Origin: Gnetum montanum
Lineage: Eukaryota > Streptophyta > Gnetopsida > Gnetales > Gnetaceae
Length of the DNA stretch: 64,000 bases
Assembly: GCA_015680685.1 (NCBI GenBank)
Contig: MNCI01022534.1
Span: forward strand, 142,005 to 206,004
Direction of reading: 5' to 3'
The notes beneath the pieces were generated by a model, which ran no database searches, was not told where the DNA came from, and saw only the letters and a program-made list of their open reading frames with translations. Position numbers and translations under genes: made by a program. Positions 58,946 to 64,000 of the stretch are shown here, piece after piece; position 1 is the first letter of the stretch, and each line of letters starts with the position of its first letter.

Positions 58946-60290
58946 GTGATGCTAGATGTGTTTATCAAGTTACCTTCCTTAATGGAGAACCGTGCTATTA
59001 TCATCATGTATACCATCAAAGACATCTCTATAGCCACCATTGATAATGCCCATATCAAGTTTTATCTAATGCATGGTGAATCTCCACAGAACCTAACTAC
59101 TTCTAAACAAGATGTTGTATGTAAAAGATCAAAAAAATATGTCATTGTAGTCAATAACACATTTTGTCAAAGGTCCTATAATGACATATTTTTATTATGC
59201 TTTGATAAATTCAAAGCTTGCACAACCCTTAAGCAAGTTCAAAAAGGTGTATGTGGAGGACATATAGGACCTAGAGCCATGGCCACAAAGATTAGATGAT
59301 TAGGATACTGATCATCCTATATGGAGAGTGACTACCTACAGAAGGTTCAAATTTTTCATACCTATTAATAGAACAACAACTTGATACATGTGCTACCAAC
59401 TGAGTCACACACCACTCAAATAACTTGGTCATTTCAATAGTGTAGAATTGACATTATTGGATCTATAATGCCTAAGTCTTCCATAGGGCATAACTTTATC
59501 ATCACTACAACTAAATATTTTACAAAGTCGGTTGAAGCTATTCCTCTAAGGAAGAAAATGTCTCAATAAGTCTATAAATTCATACTAGGTAACATAGTAG
59601 CTTATTTTAGCATACCTCTAACCATAGTCATAGATAATGAACTATAGTTAAGTAGCTAAGAAATGCAACCATTTTGTTAACAACTAAGAATTAAGCATTA
59701 TTTCTTGTTATTATACTATCCTTGAGATTATAGACAATCTGAAGCTACCAAAAAAATCCTCAAAAACATGCTAAAAGAGATGCTAAACAAAGTAGACATA
59801 AGTGGCATGAGTGACTTATCCATGCAGTTTGGGCCTATAGGACTACCTTTCAAACTACAACTAGTGTCATCCCATATAGCCTTGTTTAAAGATTTGAAGC
59901 TACTTTTCCTCTTGAATTATAGGTTCCATCACTAAGAGTAGCTCTATCTAACTTCATCAATGATGAGTAGAATACGGAGCTATGTATCATTGATCTCAAT
60001 TTGGTGGAAGAGTAGCAGATACAAATACTTGCTCACATCAAATGGTACCAAGAGGGGCTAAAGCAATAACATCATCATGCTCTAAATAGATGATAAATTA
60101 AGGAAGGAGACCTATTCCTCAAGGCTTTTCGTGAACTTATGAAAAAATTCTCAACCAATTGAGAGGCACCTTCCTTGGTCACCAAAGCCTATGAAAATGG
60201 AGCATTTAGATTGGCATACATGGATGAGAATGAATTGGCCAATGTTGTCAACCATTCCTATCTTAAAATATATTACATCTAACATGTTCT
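58946..60290 (+). pseudogene. Tat integrase (decayed)
   Basis: An open stretch 58946-59299 covers the domain before integrase and the start of the zinc region (GVCGGHIGPRAMATKIR). The core reads CRIDIIGSIMPKSSIGHNFI, KYFTKSVEAIPLRKKMSQ and IPLTIVIDNEL. After a frame change RQSEATKKILKNML holds the Glu. The C-terminal part runs to about 60290 (HLPWSPKPMKM, LDWHTWMRMNWPMLSTIP). Frameshifts and stops throughout. Confidence 0.75.
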
Positions 60291-61935
60291 CCTATAGTCT
60301 TTTCTTTACAAGTATGATAAACAATCAATGTCAATGGCCTTTACAACCAATAACAACTAAGCCTGCATGACCTATATATATATTGCATGAAAAATGAATT
60401 GTAAACTTTGTAAAATTTATGATACATGACATAGATCTCTCAATGATGTATTGATAGTAGCCTATGATGGCCTATAGTTTACTAGTTGTCTCATGTAGTC
60501 CTGTGCAATGTCTTATAACAACATGTATTCTTTCTCTTATTTTCTTATTCTCTTGGATTTTTTCTTGTAGGATGAATCCTAGAAGTCATTGTGAAGATGC
60601 AACTCATTGTGGAAAAAATTTATCACATGACCTTGATGTGCGAGATTGGGTGAGCTTATTATGTTGTGTCAAGAGTGCTTATCTCATATCATTTTCATTA
60701 CTCCTTTAAGCCACAATCCCATAGTATGATTACAACCTTCCTATCCTAAACAACAATGATGACCTATGTTCGACATTTGTGCATTGTGGGTATGTAACAT
60801 CTCCTTTCTTATGCACCACTGTCAAGTTCGTTGAATGTAATAAATTTCATCCAATGAGAAAACCAAACTTACTTCACCCTTGCTAATGAAACCTAATGAA
60901 GGTTTTATCCCTCAAAAAAATGGAAAAGCAAATTATCAAGAAAGTTGAGAGGACAATGAAGCCCAAAAGTTAGATTAGTAACTCCAAGAAAAGCAAAGGA
61001 AAGAGCCTAATGGTCAAAGAAGCCTTGGAGTGAAGTGTTGGTTCCTTAAAAACATTACTAGATAACTAGTACTTCAAAGCACAAAGCATGAAGACCTCAT
61101 TACTTAGCAAGCATGTCATTATCATACCGTGACCATCATGTCAACATGTGAAATTCATTTTTAATTTCTGTGACCATTTCCTTGTCATAAAATATATCCT
61201 TTATCCTCTATCATCTCATCATAACCTTATCTTATCATCATAAGCACTCTTTGGCATGGTTTGATAGCTACAGAATCAAGTGCAAAGAGGAATCATTGGT
61301 GATGTACCTGTGGTGGTGCTTTGCATTCTTAGTCAATGTCTCTTAGGTCAATCCTTAGACCATCAACATAGAGGAGCTAGTGAAACATAACAAAGAAAAT
61401 TCATGTTGTAAATCATGGAGAAAATCACTTGTAATTTGGTGGAAAATAATGGTAGGTACAATTGCCTTATTTTTCCAACAATTGGTATTGTAACCGTCAT
61501 CACTAGAACTTGGGATAGCATTTTTAATGTAAAATGTAAATTTTGTAGTTCATAGGTTGTAATCTCATACATATTAACTTATCAGGGCTAAAAATTCTTC
61601 ATAAGTTATGAATGCCTCATCTTCCAGGTAGGAAAAGCTGCATTTTGCATATAGCTAGGGTTGGGAAGGCTAAAAATGCCTAACAAACCACCAAATTTGG
61701 GTTTTTCTTAATTTTTATGATAGCCATGGTAGTCTTTACATTGGAGCAACTACAAAGCTAGTGCATAAATTTTGGCTTTCATTTTTACACTAGGAAAATC
61801 TACACAACTAGTGTATAAATTTTGGGTGATAATTTTTATGCTATACATTTAATCTTTACATTGGACAGCCATGAAGATAACATAAAATGACATAAACGTT
61901 TTCAAATTTAATAAATATTCTGGGGCTAGATGACT
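60291..61935. other. Non-coding; probably element A2 3' region
   Basis: No gene. CCTATGATGGCCTATAGTTTACTAG near 60458-60485 echoes the GGCCTTAAACTAG motif of the A1/A2 spacers. At 61750-61835 CTAGTG-ATAAATTTTGG is repeated about 50 bp apart, as is TTTACATTGGA (61735, 61855). No LTR ends found. Confidence 0.45.
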
Positions 61936-62187
61936 TGTTGAACACAAAGGAGAGAAGAAAAGATAGGAAAATAATTCTCTCACTACCTCATTCATCTTGA
62001 ATCAACAATTAGATCAATTTATAGGAAAGAATTGCAATAGGAAATCTACTAAATAAGGAATAAGAAATATGAAAAATAACTAATAGATATTGATGATAGA
62101 AATTTATTTAGAGAAACAACAAATTTTGGTAAGTTGATCCACACAATTAGGCCCTAATTGATTTGGTTTTATTTTGAATTTTTAACA
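61936..62187 (-). mobile_element. Ty1/copia 3' LTR (252 bp)
   Basis: Minus strand starts TGTTAAAAATTC at 62187 and ends GTGTTCAACA at 61936, with TGTT...AACA termini. A TATA box (TATAAAT, minus) is at 62017-62023. The left flank is TGACT; the right flank is off-window, so the target duplication cannot be tested. Confidence 0.85.
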
Positions 62188-62198
62188 CTCCTTCTCAA
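62188..62198 (-). other. Polypurine tract of the copia element
   Basis: TTGAGAAGGAG directly before the LTR. The pol stop TGA (62195-62197) lies inside it. Confidence 0.8.
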
Positions 62199-64000
62199 GC
62201 AGGTGAATTGATATCTATGATTCCTAGCTTGCTAACAAAAGAATCAAAGCTTTGTCTGCATAAGGCCTTTCTAAGAATATCAGCTTCTTGCATCTTGGTA
62301 GAAATGTAGGATAGAGAAATTGTTCCATTTTTAACTTTATTTTTTATGAAATTCCTATCAATTCTTACATGCTTCATATAATCATGTTGGATTGGATTTT
62401 GGACAATACTAATGGCAAACTAATTATCACTCAACAACCTCATCAAATGACTTTAGGATATCTTGAGATATTTCATGAACCTTTGTAGACAAACGAGTTC
62501 ATAAATTCCTTGTGCTATAGCTCTATGTTCACCTTCTGCACTACTATGTGCTACAACAGATTATTTTTTGCTTCTCCACATCACTAAGTTTTCCCAGATC
62601 TTAGTATAATATCCTATAGTAGACTTGCTATCTTCAACAACTTTGGCCCAATATGGATCAACAAAACCAACAATGTTCCTTTCACTACACTTCTTGAACA
62701 ATAGTCCCTTCCCTAGGCATCCCTTTAGAAACCTTCAAATCTAATCTACAGCATCTTGATGTCTCTTTGTAGGAGCATGCATGAATTGGCTAACAATAAT
62801 TATGTTGAAAGTAATATCTAGACTAGTGAGAGACAAATAGATAAGCTCACCAACCAAGCATTGATCTTCTCAATTTATAGGAGGATCTTCTTTAGGAGTC
62901 TTCTATTTCTAGGTTTGTTCCAATGGATTCCCTATTGTTCTACATCCCATCTTGCCCATCTTTTTGAGTAGATCCATGATATATTTTCTTTGGGAGATGA
63001 CAATCCCTTTCTTTCTTCTAGCAATTTCCATTTCCAAAAAATACTTTAATGGACCAAGATCTTTAACTCTAAAATTTTCTTGGAGCTTCCTTTTAAGATC
63101 TTCAATCTCATGATCATCATCTCTTGTAATCACTATATCATCAACATAAATAATAAGGATTGATCTTTTACCATGCTTCCCTTTTTTAATAAATAAAGTA
63201 TGATCAACTTGTCCTTGCTCATATCCAAGTTGCTTCATCACACTACTAAATTGGATAAACTAGACTTAGGAAGATTATTTGAGTCCATAGAGTAGCTTCT
63301 TTAATCTACATACTTTACCTGTACCTTCTTGAGTTTCAAACCCAAGTGGTATCCTCATGTAAACTTCTTCTTCCAATGTACAATTTAGTAAGGCATTTTT
63401 TATGTTGAGTTGACATAGCCCCCAATCTAGATTTGTAGCTAAAGAGAATAAAACCTTAATAGAACTAAGTTTTACCATAAGAGAAAATGTTTTTACATAG
63501 TCTATCCCATACATCTAGGTGAACCCTTATGCCACAAGTCTAGCCTTGTATCTTTTAATGCTACCATCAGGACCATGCTTGATAGTAGACACCCATTTTC
63601 TCCCCAAAAGTTTCTTCCCTTCATGTAGGTGGACTATTTCCCATGTTTCATTTTCTTCCAAAACCTTCATTTCTTTCATCATAGCTTCCTTCTATTTGCA
63701 ATCTTCCAAAGCCTCAAAGATATCCCTTGGAACTTATGTCTCATCAACCTTTGAAAGAAATGCCCTATAATTACATGATAACTTGGTGTATGTCAGATAA
63801 TTAGAAATAGGATATTTTACACATGACCTCACCCCTTTTCTAGCCATAATTAGAAGATCCAAGTCATTAATGTCTTTATTATCATTCAGCACCTCAAATT
63901 GCTCCTATATACCTCCATCACTTGGGTCTATTATTGGTTCGAGCTCTTGGTTTTGTTGAGGAGCTTGTGATCATCTAGAATATCTCAAAATTACTTTTGG
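62195..64000 (-). pseudogene. pol: Ty1/copia pol: RT and RNase H (decayed, partial)
   Basis: From the right edge: WEIVHLHEGKKLLGRKWVST and IKHGPDGSIKRYKARLVA (RT start), then an open stretch 63514-63275 (LFSLATNLDWGLCQLNIKNA, LLNCTLEEEVYMRIPLGFE, KLLYGLK). A TAA stands for Gln after YGLK. The open stretch 63241-62909 has ILIIYVDDIVITRDDDHEIE (catalytic YVDD), FRVKDLGPLKYFLEMEIARR and KYIMDLLKKMG. RNase H: WAKVVEDSKSTIGYY, SSAEGEHRAIAQGIYELVCL, ending KHVRIDRNFI...QEADILRKALCR and INSPA before TGA. About six stops in view. Confidence 0.85.

Larger units (their letters stand above)
61936..64000 (-). mobile_element. Ty1/copia element, 3' part (runs off right edge)
   Basis: Minus-strand RT, RNase H, PPT and a 252-bp 3' LTR. 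The rest (integrase, gag, 5' LTR) lies beyond 64000. The frames have few stops compared with other elements here, so it may be younger than they are. Confidence 0.85.

Noticed and set aside
1-64000. tRNA, rRNA or intact host protein genes
   Set aside because: No cloverleaf, rRNA core or intact gene-like frame was recognised by eye. A covariance-model scan would be decisive.

Overview
This window is intergenic DNA from a large plant genome. It is built almost entirely of old LTR retrotransposons nested in one another. No intact host gene, rRNA, tRNA or bacterial-type feature was recognised. The evidence for a plant is the set of lineages: Ty3/gypsy of Athila type (tRNA-Asp-type primer site, FMDDFS reverse transcriptase), Tat type (second RNase H), a chromovirus (initiator-Met primer site, chromodomain remnant) and a Ty1/copia element. 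A gymnosperm or another large-genome plant is my guess, not something the sequence proves. Nearly every reading frame carries stops. Many are TAG/TAA where the family has Gln (CAG/CAA) or Trp (TGG), and CpG is scarce, as expected of long-methylated, deaminated DNA. The first 1.1 kb is the exception: it is CpG-rich and looks young.

Layout. 1-1144: minus-strand LTR of a young element with palindromic repeats in U3. 1145-2457: non-coding, with an imperfect ~0.5 kb tandem duplication. 2458-8378: Tat-like element A1 (gag, protease, then a multi-exon gene on the opposite strand). 8379-8853: gag start of a second copy, A2. 8854-18817: Athila-like element B with a 3' LTR but no 5' LTR; its 3' part holds an unidentified coiled-coil coding stretch. 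18818-18992: protease fragment of A2. 18993-31771: complete Ty3/gypsy element C (2.9 kb LTRs, target duplication ATAAC) inside the A2 protease. 31777-37755: rest of the A2 protease and its antisense gene. 37756-53125: chromovirus G, itself split by Athila-like element F (40481-49053, minus strand, target duplication TGGAT). 53126-56786: non-coding, with a ~190 bp tandem array and a T-rich block. 56787-60290: Tat-lineage RT, RNase H, second RNase H and integrase, probably the 3' half of A2. 60291-61935: non-coding. 61936-64000: 3' end of a Ty1/copia element on the minus strand.

Order of events: A2 was the host; B and C went into its gag-protease region; G went in or next to it downstream; F went into G. 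The F and C insertions can be undone exactly at base level.

The most interesting signal is the antisense gene carried by both A copies. At least seven exons can be traced in A2. Five of them are recognisable in A1 with the same protein similarity and the same intron order. In A2 the gene appears to lie between the protease and RT domains.
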